Shown here: positions 1-9,466 of the stretch, piece after piece | Position numbering within the stretch: the first letter of the stretch is position 1 | Layout of the letters: each line of letters begins with the position of its first letter | Assembly (NCBI GenBank): GCA_029204225.1 | Contig: CM055108.1 | Coordinates: 1,202,217 to 1,266,216, forward strand | Reading direction: 5' to 3' | DNA from: Diphasiastrum complanatum | Taxonomy: Eukaryota; Streptophyta; Lycopodiopsida; Lycopodiales; Lycopodiaceae | DNA: 64,000 bases | The notes under the pieces: model-generated | What the model was told of the DNA's origin: nothing | Seen by the model: only the letters and a program-made list of their open reading frames with translations | Databases searched by the model: none | Translations under genes and position numbers: made by a program

Positions 1-2373
1 AAGAAAAGAAAAGTTAGAGTTGTCCACCACTTGCTTTCCTTTTTCATCATAGGTTAGCCTTGATGGCTTAGCCCTTTGCCTTTGAGTCTTCCTTGAAGTT
101 TGCTTTGGAGTGGCATCTCCATCTTCATCCAAGACATCTTGCACATCATGATGATTAGTAGGCACATCAACATCAACATCAACAACATTGGAAACATTCT
201 CTTCATGAAAGATGACATCCCTACTTATGACAACTTTCTTTGTAGAAGGAATGTACACTTTGTAAGCCTTGCTTACTTCACTATAGCCAACAAACACACC
301 CTTCTTTGATGAAGGATCTTCTTTAGTTCTATCATCAAGTGTGATATTGACAAAACATGTACATCCAAAGATCCTACAATGCTTGACACTCGGCCTTCTA
401 CCATAAAGAATCTCATGAGGAGTTTTACCATCCAAGGAAGCACTTGTCCATCTATTACATAGATAGTTAGCACATGCTAAAGCTTCCCCCCAAAAAGACT
501 TAGCAAGATTAGCATGTAGTCTCATTGCCTTGGCACATTCACAAAGGGTTCTATTCTTCCTCTCGGCCACTCCATTCTGTTGTGGAGTCCTAGGACTAGA
601 CATCTCCCTCTTAATCCCATGTGCTATACAAAAGTCTTTGAACCTATTTGAGGTGTATTCCCCTCCATTATCAGATCTTAAGCATTTGATCTTTGTATTG
701 AATTGGTTTTCCATTTCATTCTTGAACTTGACAAATGCAGCAAACACTTCATCCTTACTTTTAAGAAGATAGATCCAAGTATACCTACTAAAGTCATCAA
801 TGAAAGTTGCATACATCTTTGCCCCACCATTGCTAGTTGTACTAGAAGAATGAATATCAGAATGCACAAGTTGAAAAGCTTCTTTAGATCTAGAAGTAGA
901 TCTAGAATAAGCAAGTCTATGAGATTTGGACAAGGCACAATGTTCACAAACACTATTGTTTGCAACAAGACTTTTAGGGAGACCAAGAACAAGCTCTTTC
1001 TTTGCCATTACCTCCAAAGATTTGAAGTTGGGATGGCCCAACCTCTTGTGCCAAACTTCTTGGTTTGTCAATTGCTCCCTAGCCATACATCCTTCATGAT
1101 TAGAGATCACACATGCATCAAGCTTGAAAAGTTTACCATGCCTCCTACCTTGAGCAATCAAGGATCCACATTTACTTATCAAACATGCATCTCCAATGAA
1201 CTCCACATCAAGTCCTTTGTCAATCATTTGACTTACACTAAGCAAATTCTTAGTGATTGAAGGAATGTACAAAACATTTTCAAGATTTGCTTTCCTATTT
1301 GTTGAAAGGGAAATAGGAATAGTGCCTATGCCTTTGATGTCACATTGACCATCATTTGCAGTGTAGATGATGTTACCTTCTCCCTCATAAGACAATAAGG
1401 ATGTAAAGTATTCCTTATGTCTTGTCATGTGAGATGAGGCTCCATTATCAATCCACCAAGGATCATTATCATCTATGTTGGCTAACAAACTTGAAGTCAT
1501 AACAAGTGATTCACATGTGTTATGTTCTTCCTCATCTATTGTAAGATTTCCTTGCCTCTCTCCTTGCTCTCTTTTCTTCTTATAACATTCATTTGCAAAA
1601 TGACCTTTTATCCCACAATAAAAGCACTTGAACTTTGACTTATTGTTCTTAGTAGAAGAGGAAGAGGAAGAGTGATCATCATGATCAAAGTTATCACCTT
1701 TGGACCATTTCCCTTTGCCTTTACCTTTGCCCTTGAATTTGCCTTTTGTGAAGAAAGCCTCTTCACCTCCACCTTGCAAGGATGCACAATCAAGCTTTGA
1801 TTGCAACCTATGTTCTTCAGCCAATAAGATTTCCTGCAAGTCAACCACACTTGGCAAGACTCTTTGAATGGCAAAACTTTGCACAAGGTTAGCATGTTCA
1901 TTTAGCAAACCATTCAACATAACTTGGACTATTTCACCATCTTTTATGTTCTCATCAATGCATGCTAAATCATCACTTAGGGACTTAACTCTCAAGATAA
2001 ATGCATGAGCACTTTCACCCTCTCTTTGCCTACTAGAAAATATTTGTCTCCTTAGGGTCAATACCCTAGATGTGGACTTTGATTCAAAGAGCTTCTTTAA
2101 GGCATTCCATGCCTCACTTGCACTTTGACACTTTCCAACTTCCTTGAGAAGTTCATTTGTAACATTCATTTTAATGATATGAAGAGCCCTTTTGGCCTTC
2201 TTATCAAACCTTTGTTGCTCTTGAAGTGTGAGAGGTCTCTCTTCAATTTCTGCAACTATGTCCATGAGTTCATTCAACTCAAGTAAGGACTCCATCCTCA
2301 CTTTCCAAGTAGAGTAGTTTGATGAACTCAACCTTTCACTAGACTCTAGCATGATCCCACCATTGGAAGCCAT
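1..2373 (-). CDS. Ty1-copia gag-pol polyprotein, partial (runs off left edge)
   Basis: One uninterrupted frame reads from an ATG at 2373 to the window edge, about 790 codons with no stop. In order it shows a gag domain starting MASNGG with the NYSTWKVRMESL motif; a lysine-rich linker; a CCHC zinc knuckle (CFYCGIKGHFANEC, about 1630-1590); a protease site WWIDNGASSHM (about 1455); the integrase zinc-binding part (WHKRLGHPN, then CEHC); the integrase core (HSDIH, RSDNGGEY, PQQNGVAERKNRTL); and a post-integrase linker (KPSRLTYDEKGKQ). Reverse transcriptase and RNase H should lie left of the window. It is the least damaged retroelement frame here, but the protease triad is D-N-G rather than D-S/T-G. 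Leader, primer-binding site and 5' LTR follow to the right in the correct order. Confidence 0.93.
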   Translation of the reverse strand, partial: MASNGGIMLESSERLSSSNYSTWKVRMESLLELNELMDIVAEIEERPLTLQEQQRFDKKAKRALHIIKMNVTNELLKEVGKCQSASEAWNALKKLFESKSTSRVLTLRRQIFSSRQREGESAHAFILRVKSLSDDLACIDENIKDGEIVQVMLNGLLNEHANLVQSFAIQRVLPSVVDLQEILLAEEHRLQSKLDCASLQGGGEEAFFTKGKFKGKGKGKGKWSKGDNFDHDDHSSSSSSTKNNKSKFKCFYCGIKGHFANECYKKKREQGERQGNLTIDEEEHNTCESLVMTSSLLANIDDNDPWWIDNGASSHMTRHKEYFTSLLSYEGEGNIIYTANDGQCDIKGIGTIPISLSTNRKANLENVLYIPSITKNLLSVSQMIDKGLDVEFIGDACLISKCGSLIAQGRRHGKLFKLDACVISNHEGCMAREQLTNQEVWHKRLGHPNFKSLEVMAKKELVLGLPKSLVANNSVCEHCALSKSHRLAYSRSTSRSKEAFQLVHSDIHSSSTTSNGGAKMYATFIDDFSRYTWIYLLKSKDEVFAAFVKFKNEMENQFNTKIKCLRSDNGGEYTSNRFKDFCIAHGIKREMSSPRTPQQNGVAERKNRTLCECAKAMRLHANLAKSFWGEALACANYLCNRWTSASLDGKTPHEILYGRRPSVKHCRIFGCTCFVNITLDDRTKEDPSSKKGVFVGYSEVSKAYKVYIPSTKKVVISRDVIFHEENVSNVVDVDVDVPTNHHDVQDVLDEDGDATPKQTSRKTQRQRAKPSRLTYDEKGKQVVDNSNFSFL

Positions 2374-3530
2374 GATTCTAATGTTTCTTCAACTTTTAGG
2401 TTCTGTCCTAAAGCACTTAGCACTCACTTTTCTCTCAACAAATGATAGATAAAGAGATCTATGAAGATTTAGGACCCTAAAACACTTCTATCTTGAACCT
2501 AGATGGTTTCCAAGCATAGAAAGGAAGATTGAAACACATGCAACACTTTGCACACACTAAGAATGGATTACAAAATCAAACCAACCTGAACACACTCTTG
2601 CTTAAGCTCTCAAACTTTCCAGCAAGTGACCAAATCAAGTTATGGTGTGAAGAGTTACTTGCATTCTTAGAAAATACCCAAAACTAGGATGCCAAGATTA
2701 CCTAGTAATGAACAAACTTGATCAACATATGATCAACACACTAAGATATTGATTCAACCTGTAAAACCACATGTAAACCACACTTCTAAAAGTTTATAAA
2801 CTCCAGCAAGTGATAAATACAAGATTTAGAGGTGAATGAATGAGCACACTTAGTGAATCACAAGACTAGCTTCACTATCTTGTCAAATCTTGGTGTTTAG
2901 ATGTAGATCTAAGATCACTTCACATGAGAATGTTCCTCAACCTGTTAAGAACCTGAAAACACACTTGCATAATGGTTAACACCTTCCAGCAAATGCTCCA
3001 ATCAAATTACATAAGGAGAGTTACTTACATGCTCAACAAAGTACACCAAAATTTATGCCAAAATTGATGACAATCTTTACAATATGCTCTTCACAATGGA
3101 GCTTACAATATGTTCACCCAAAAAAGGGGATCTTTCATCCAAATGGGAGCTTTGCTCAGCCTTTAGGAGAATTACAACTCACTCAAAAGAGCATTTGTCA
3201 TCCACTTAAGGAGAAGTTTCATCCACTTAAGGAGAGTGTTCATCCAAGAATGGATATTGTCAACAATAGGATTGAAAAGAACATTGTTAGTATTGAATAT
3301 GCACAAGCCTCACAATCACAAATGATTAGGTGTTATGATCTGATCCAAAATAGTTTCTTTTCAGCCTCTGATCTTCAATAGACCTGAAATATGCTTTTGA
3401 TCCACAAGTTCAACTCACAAAACAAAGGTTAGTAAGATTTGATCAACAAAGCAATGCAAAATCATGCTAGAACTTGATCAAACATCCAAATATCACCAAA
3501 AATGGAATACTTACTGTAAATAGAAGCCAA
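2374..3530 (-). repeat. copia 5' leader with three diverged tandem segments
   Basis: This is the untranslated stretch between the primer-binding site and the gag ATG of the (-) copia element. A segment of about 175-185 bp recurs three times by eye, each starting near CAACCTG (about 2582, 2755, 2939) and containing a CCAGCAARTG motif. A shorter tandem, CATCCACTTAAGGAGA, sits around 3200-3240. The small open frame at 3055-3381 (+) falls inside this repeat structure and is not a credible gene. Confidence 0.6.
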
Positions 3531-3545
3531 CCAGCTCTGATACCA
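3531..3545 (-). other. primer-binding site, initiator tRNA-Met type
   Basis: On the minus strand it reads TGGTATCAGAGCTGG, the standard plant copia primer-binding site complementary to the 3' end of initiator tRNA-Met. It directly abuts the end of the LTR (CA at 3546-3547 on the minus strand), which fixes that boundary. Confidence 0.92.
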
Positions 3546-4200
3546 TGTGAAAAATACAGATCCTAAGTGGATCTAAACTCCAAGATCATTGGCTTGAATG
3601 CTTGCACTCCAAACTACATAAGCTAGGAATTGGCAACACATTCTATGCTACCTAGAATGCAAAGAACTTGATCAAAAAGCATTTATCACAAATGGAAACT
3701 TCCATAAACATCAAGTGCGGCCCAAAATAGCATTATACAGTCCATAATACATCAGCCTATCACTTTTGGAAAGCACCTAAGATCATACACAATAGCTTGA
3801 AGACAATACACACAACAATGCTCTCAATGGAGGAAGAAACAATGACAATGATCTATTGATCTCAATGAAGCATACAAAAGGTTTCTCCAACCTGTTCTCC
3901 ACGACTTCCCTACTATTTATGGATGAGGAAGATGACTCTCTCTCCTCTCTCTAGAAGGTACTTGACCCTAGATATTCCCTATATAGGAAAAATAGCTAAA
4001 AATGGCTTATATGACCAAGATACATCAAACTGGTCTCATTTTGAAGGGTATGAAGTTTGACACTTCATCATACTGAAAAAATACAGTAAATAAAAACATT
4101 GTGGCCTGGTTCACACGTGCAAAACTCCAGAACCAAAACTATTTACAATTTTAGCCAATTTAGGCCTCAAACTAGCTAGGAAATGTTGACAATTTTCACA
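3546..4200 (-). mobile_element. 5' LTR of the (-) copia element
   Basis: A 655-bp LTR. On the minus strand it starts TGTGAAAATTG (4200) and ends TATTTTTCACA (3546), with TG...CA ends and a short terminal inverted repeat. A palindromic TATA-like element CCTATATAGG lies at 3978-3987 and is the likely pol II promoter. The right boundary cuts directly into the RNase H coding frame of another copia element, so the insertion is nested. The left LTR is outside the window, so a target-site duplication cannot be checked. Confidence 0.85.
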
Positions 4201-4760
4201 CTAAGCCAATCCATGCAAAATCCATTAGTTTGTCATTGGAAAAGTGCCAAAAGGGTGTTAAGATACATTTTGGCCATCAAGAATTTCGTCATAGTTTATC
4301 ATAAGACTAATCTTGCTTTGAGAGCATATTTAGATCCTGATTTTGCAGGTGACAAGGTGGATAGGAAGTCCACAAGTTCTTTTGCTACCTTTCTTTGTGA
4401 TGGTATAGTATCTCGGCTTTCCAAAAAGCAAGATACAATTTCACTTTCCTCAACCGAGTCGGAATACAAGGCCTTAACATCAATGACCAAGGAGGACATC
4501 TTGTGGCTAAAGAGGCTATTGTTGTATCTATAAGTCATGGAGGCCAAGGAGGATCCACTCATCTATTGTGATAACCAATCAGCCCAAGCACTTGCAACCA
4601 ATCCCACATGCAAGGAGAAAGCATATAGAGATTGCTCACTATTTTGTGAGGGAGAAGGTTTAAGCTAAGGAGATCAAACTTCAATCTGTATCTTCATCAG
4701 ATTGCCTGGATGACATACTCACTAAAGTCTTGCCAAATATTTCATTTAATGTATCAAGCT
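4201..4760 (+). pseudogene. resident Ty1-copia RNase H remnant, split by the (-) element
   Basis: The translation starts exactly at the LTR edge with LSQSMQNP, continues through HWKSAKRVLRY, DRKSTSS and SLSSTESEYKAL (the RNase H part of copia pol), and ends with CDNQSAQAL and DDILTKVLP. It contains a stop at about 4531 and frameshifts after 4600, so it is dead. The upstream half of this polyprotein must lie beyond the inserted element, left of the window. The start is the insertion boundary, not a real start codon. Confidence 0.88.
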
Positions 4761-4773
4761 AAAAATTGAGGAG

Positions 4774-5244
4774 TGTTGAAATTGAGAATTTCTATCTTGT
4801 GAAAGTTAATTGCTTGTCATTTAGGTGAATCCACTGGTGTGAGGGCCTATCCACATGTGTGAAATGCATGTGGAAAATTTTAGATCTATTGTACATAGAT
4901 TTCCTATGAGACAAATGCAAGATTCCCTAATTTGTAGGATCTACTTCCTAGATCTAGGTGGTCAACATTAGCTTCCAAATGATGATTTGGTGAATGAGTG
5001 GAATCTAAGCCAAAATGAATAAGATAAGTAAAATTAATTATTCCACACGTGCTACAAGTGTTCAAGAGAGAGATTACCACTTTTGTATATATGATCCATT
5101 CTGAGGTTAATGATGAGAAGCATTGTTTTGGGAGGAAATCCAAGTTTTTCACTCTCTTATGTATGATCAAAGTGTGTGAATTCTTAAGAAACTTATATTA
5201 ATTATTTTCTCTGTTATCATGCCATATACTCGTTATTTTTCACA
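4774..5244 (+). mobile_element. probable 3' LTR of the resident copia remnant
   Basis: A purine-rich tract (ATTGAGGAG) just after the end of the RNase H remnant is followed by TGTTGAAATTGAG, as expected for a polypurine tract and LTR start. The sequence contains the CACATGTGTG-type motifs seen in other copia LTRs here. The right end (CACA at 5241-5244) is chosen by eye and may be wrong. Confidence 0.45.
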
Positions 5245-5389
5245 TGTGTGAGGCATGGAATCACAAGTTAGATTGTTCTTGCTTGGAAATGTAGAAATTG
5301 TCATTGTAAAACTAGTTTTGAGTGTTAGTTTTGACCTTGATAAAAAATCCAAGTTGTCAATCACTTTTAAGGGTCTATTCTAGATCTAA

Positions 5390-5690
5390 TTAAGATCCAT
5401 TCACTAATTTTTGACAAAATTCATCCTGCAATCCATTTAGGATCACTTGCACTAATTCACCTCGGTTGAAGTGGTCTCCTATGCAAGCAAGCTCTCTATG
5501 AAGATCTTTCACTCTCAAAACATAATTGGAGGCACTCTCCTCACTCTTTTTGCAACTTTGGAAAATTTGATTCCTAAGTGTGAGCAACCTAGAGGTATTC
5601 TTGGCCTCATAAATGGGATCAAAATTGACTCCATCCTCACCTTCCAAATAGAGTAGTTGGAGGAAGCAATCTCTCACTTTTCTCCAAGAG
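5390..5690 (-). pseudogene. copia gag fragment with internal deletion
   Basis: The minus-strand reading has RDCFLQLLYLEGEDGV joined directly to IYEAKNTSRLLTLRNQIFQS and then VLRVKDLHRELACIG and ELVQVILNGLQDEF. These are copia gag (UBN2-type) motifs, but the segment that normally separates the first two blocks is missing. It resembles the gag at 32830 more than the other copia families in the window (ENTSRILTLRN, RELSCVG). No protease or later domain follows. Confidence 0.75.
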
Positions 5691-5699
5691 AAAGGATCG

Positions 5700-7675
5700 C
5701 ATGGAAGCCATCTTATCTTGAGAAATTTTCTAGTAATTGATCTAAAATTGTTGTTTCTCTCTCAATGAAGGATCCAATAATGGTGTCCTTCCAACTTGAG
5801 ATCTTGCAACAAGGTGTGAGATCAATCTCACTAGCTATGTCAACCTCTCTTAATCTAGATCAAGGAATTCAAAGATGAAGCAAAACCAAATTTTGAGCCA
5901 ACCTCTCTCAAGCATGTGTAAAGCACTCAAAGACTCCACAAAATACTCAAATACACTTGATTTGTATGAAACTATATGGCTATGGCTTCAAAAGCATTCC
6001 TAGATCTCACCTCAAGATTGGCAAGCAATATTGTTATGTCCATGTCCAGTATGTGGGATTCAGAATAATTCATGACATGGATAGCCAGTTTCTAGTGTAT
6101 AAGATTGATAGTTACGCCTCGTCATTTCGGACTTGGCCGGTCATGTAATTAATCTTATGAGGGCCCAGACCTATAATTGGACTTATGGAGCACTTGAATG
6201 TCACTTCCCCTCTACCATCAAGTCAAGTGTCAAAAGACTACACTACCTCGAGCTACATCAAGAGCTATTGTTGGCCTAATCACCTACCAACATGTGTACA
6301 AGGAGTGAAAAAGTGAAATCACCTTCAAAACTCATGATAGATAACTTTTACTATTTTTTATAGAATTTGTAAAAGTGTGAATGAAATCTCTCCCTATTCT
6401 GTCGGATGAATTAGCAGAAGTAGAAAAATCAACGGAAATAAAGAATCTATAATTTCTTTGTCAAAAGAACCACAACCTCCCGCTAGTGGAAAAGTTAGTG
6501 ACATAGAGGAGTTTGCAAATGTCTTGGTCCAAGATTATAATATTTTGACTGTTTGCTGATTTTTGAAAATAGTGTACATGATTATCTTATTATTGTAAAA
6601 TTTTTATTTAAATCTCACAATTTTTTTATCTTGAAATTTTTAAATTAATTTTTAATTTCTAATAATATTTATTATTTGAAATGTTTGAAAATTTTTTTAA
6701 ATGCTATTTTTTGAATATTTATTTGAATTCACTTTCACAAACAATTATTGAATATTATTAGAATTGATTGTATTTTTAAAATTTTGAGATATAGTAATAG
6801 AATGACAAATCTGAAGTTATAATATTGACAATAAGATATTTTTTCATAAAAAAATTCATTGTTTTCAAAAGTCATATATATTAGATTTTTAAAATAATTT
6901 ATTTTAAAATAGTAATTACTTTGAATATCTATTATTTATTGTTTATATTTTTTAGACTTTATTACAAAAAAAAATAAAAAAAAATATTATTTTTAGAGTT
7001 TTCCTTTTTTTTTTAAATTTTGATTTGGATTTATATTGCATGTATAAGAAATTATTTTTCTAAAACAAGCTCTTTTAGACAGAAGTTGTAAATTTTTGAA
7101 ACATTTGTTACTAAATAAAATTCTCAAATATGTAGAAGAATTGTTTTTGTTGATTTTAGTATTTTTATGTTTAATGATTTTGTTTTAAATTGATTATTTT
7201 AGAATGTGTAGTTATGAAATCATTCAATTCACATTCTTAATTATTTGATTTGAAGTTTGCTTGCTTTGCTTTGCTTGCTTTGGCTTTATTGTGAGAGATT
7301 CTTATGTTGTAAAGTCTAGACTATAACTTGAATTCATGTTATATTCTTCAAGTTGCATGCAAATATGAGGTGTCTCACTACATTCTGGCCACATTCACAA
7401 TACTTTGATTAACCTTCGAATAGAGTTAGAAGGGGCTTGATGTGTAGAACCCATCAAATAAGGTTACCGTAATGCTACTCATTTTCTTGGCATTGCATTA
7501 TATATATATTTATCTCGTATGACCTCATTAATGTGGCAAATTGTAGCGGAACTCGTAAATTGAAAGAGATTAGAGGAAATCTTCACCAACTCACCAACAG
7601 TAGTTGAAAGACAAATATACATATCCGGCCATGCCTACCTATATTTTGAAAAAATTAGTTATTTTTGTATACATA
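5700..7675. other. AT-rich non-coding stretch, nothing recognised
   Basis: From about 6540 to 7250 the DNA is extremely AT-rich with long A and T runs and no credible frame. A 63-residue open frame at 5957-6148 (+) matches nothing I recognise. This stretch separates the copia debris from the promoter of the first host gene. Confidence 0.6.
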
Positions 7676-7679
7676 TAAA

Positions 7680-8162
7680 GGAGAGAGTGTGAATGAAGCC
7701 TTTCGACATTGTTTTTGAACTCTCCAAACATTATGTGCTAAAAGACAAATTATTGAAGATATCTATGTGGGTGGGCTTTGGAAACATCGTCATATTTTAT
7801 GTGGACTATGTATTGAGCGTTCCTCCAATAAATAGTCCAGTAAATTTTGACTCGACGTGGATGCGTGTTGCTGTTGTGCCTTAGCTAGTAATTCTTTAGA
7901 TTGCATGGAAATCCCTAGTGATCTTGTTTTGTTTTTTATTCAAGATCTTAGTGGTTACGAGTGGACTGAAGAATTCAGGTGTGGCGGATTCTTTATATAT
8001 AGCTCTCTATTCTCAACTGACATACTCAAGTTCTTTCCTTCCATCCTTCCTTCAATTTCAATCAAAAAGTAGGTTGAGGACGTACGATTCCAACCAGCTC
8101 TTTGCCACCTGACAAAAACGCCTTAGGGTGCTGTTATTCTAACTCACAGCTGCAATATCAGC
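7680..8162 (+). promoter_or_regulatory. duplicated promoter and 5' UTR of citrate-binding-like gene 1
   Basis: This interval aligns by eye, with small indels, to the reverse complement of about 36354-36815, upstream of the second gene copy. Shared blocks include GGGCTTTGG, GTGGACTATGTATTG, AAATTTTGACTCGA, TTAGTGGTTACGAGT and TTCCTTCC runs. A TATA box (TTATATATAG) lies at 7993-8002 in a position that would give a 5' UTR of roughly 130-160 nt. The pyrimidine-rich 8030-8065 segment fits a UTR. No transcript evidence is available here. Confidence 0.6.
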
Positions 8163-8843
8163 ATGGAAGAAGTCGGTGGGGTTGGCCTTCTCACTAAATT
8201 GACCTGTCTGTTTTTGCTGATGTTGATCCTCCATTGTACTTGGGGCGGGGTAGACGCCCAGGAGCGGATTCTGCAGTACCAAACCAAAACATCTAGCCCC
8301 ACCAACGTCAATGGCCCAGTGCCAAGCACCTTCAATTGTCAGGACAATAGCTGCAAATTCAGCGAGACACCAGACGGTCTCGACACGTTCGAGCTTTTGA
8401 GTAAAAACACTAATCGTCTGGAAATAAGAGTTAAGAACGAGTACACGACTGGGCGGAGAGTGTTCCGGGGCCAGGTCAAGGTTTCCGATCCTGCACACAC
8501 GGAATGCATCATGCAGGTTTTTGGTGGCAAGCCTGGTGGAGCTGGTGGGGATGCGACGCTCCTCATACTTCGCGCTATGAACGTCAATGGCGGCACAATC
8601 TCACACTACTCCACCACTCCTCTCATAAGCAATATATACAATAAGTGGGTTGCCGTGGAGGTGGATCATGTCCAGGACCAGTACGTTCAGGTCGCTATCA
8701 ACGGTGTAAATAAGGGTAAATGGGTGGACGATGAGAAGGGTATCGCCAATTACCACAAATACGGTTTGTACCACACATTTGGCACCGAGACAACTCCCTA
8801 TGCCAAGGTTGAGTGGCGCAATGTGACTATAACTTCCTCCTAG
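8163..8843 (+). CDS. secreted citrate-binding-protein-like / alginate-lyase-2 fold protein, copy 1
   Basis: A 226-residue intronless protein. Residues 1-32 form a signal peptide with a hydrophobic core at about 12-26 and likely cleavage after VDA. The rest matches plant citrate-binding-protein-like sequences, which share the beta-jelly-roll alginate lyase 2 fold (PL7/PL20-like). Lyase-like motifs are visible: RLEIR at 85-89 and YHKYGLY at 197-203. The strand that carries QIH in active PL7 lyases reads QVF (118-120), so the usual catalytic His is absent. Conserved Cys occur at 59, 64 and 115, with an N-glycosylation sequon NVT at 220. The Hevea family member is known as a vacuolar/lutoid citrate binder; the role here is inferred only. 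The start is supported by alignment with copy 2. It looks intact and functional. Confidence 0.85.
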   Translation: MEEVGGVGLLTKLTCLFLLMLILHCTWGGVDAQERILQYQTKTSSPTNVNGPVPSTFNCQDNSCKFSETPDGLDTFELLSKNTNRLEIRVKNEYTTGRRVFRGQVKVSDPAHTECIMQVFGGKPGGAGGDATLLILRAMNVNGGTISHYSTTPLISNIYNKWVAVEVDHVQDQYVQVAINGVNKGKWVDDEKGIANYHKYGLYHTFGTETTPYAKVEWRNVTITSS

Positions 8844-9279
8844 GCAAACGCAATCCAACAAGTCCTTACATCATAGCTACCATCATCTTGTAGTTTGTTT
8901 TATGATCTAGAATTGTAAGTAATAAGTGAAGCTACTTAATCTAGCTTCACATGCACCAATGATCCACATTACTACTAGTGAATCATTAGGAGCTTTATTT
9001 TCATTATGTCTTTAGCAATTTCATGGCACTTTGTGATATACTTATATAAAATTTGCCCTTCAAATTTGGTTTTATAAAGGATGGATTGGTTTCATTAAAG
9101 AATAAATAAGATTGTACCTTTTTCTCTTTTACAATATCAATTTCCAAGTAAATCATGTACTAAACAAGTTAATTGAAGGCTTCATCCTACAATCTAATCC
9201 TAGAATCTAGATGATAAAATTGCTACAAAACAATAAGCAAGCAAGATGACCACAACATGGCATGTTGTGAAACATATTA
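8844..9279. other. 3' flank of gene 1, no further gene
   Basis: After the TAG stop there is an AT-rich 3' flank with weak polyadenylation-like AATAAG near 8920. No coding signal is seen before the microsatellites. Confidence 0.4.
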
Positions 9280-9293
9280 TCTCTCTCTCTCTC

Positions 9294-9348
<55 letters not shown>

Positions 9349-9356
9349 GTATATGG
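9280..9356. repeat. compound (CT)n(CA)n(TA)n microsatellite
   Basis: Consecutive CT, CA and TA dinucleotide tracts followed by GTATAT repeats. Open frames across it on both strands are products of the repeat. Confidence 0.97.
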
Positions 9357-9409
9357 GTTACATGCTACAAAAGCTACGTGCAATTTGAAATACAATTACC
9401 TTCTTCTTT

Positions 9410-9429
9410 TCTCTCTCTCACTCACTCAC

Positions 9430-9464
<35 letters not shown>
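9410..9464. repeat. (CT)n / (CACT)n microsatellite
   Basis: A CT tract interrupted by a run of CACT tetranucleotides. Confidence 0.97.

Positions 9465-9466
<2 letters not shown>

Noticed and set aside
703-1260. 185-residue plus-strand frame
   Set aside because: It is antisense to the well-supported integrase region of the minus-strand copia.
1608-1901. 97-residue minus-strand frame
   Set aside because: It is the shifted-frame shadow of the gag and zinc-knuckle region; the true frame is continuous through it.
5957-6148. 63-residue plus-strand frame
   Set aside because: No recognisable domain and surrounded by transposon debris and AT-rich DNA.
8139-8861. Minus-strand frames opposite citrate-binding-like gene 1
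   Set aside because: Antisense shadows of a protein conserved with copy 2 in the other frame.
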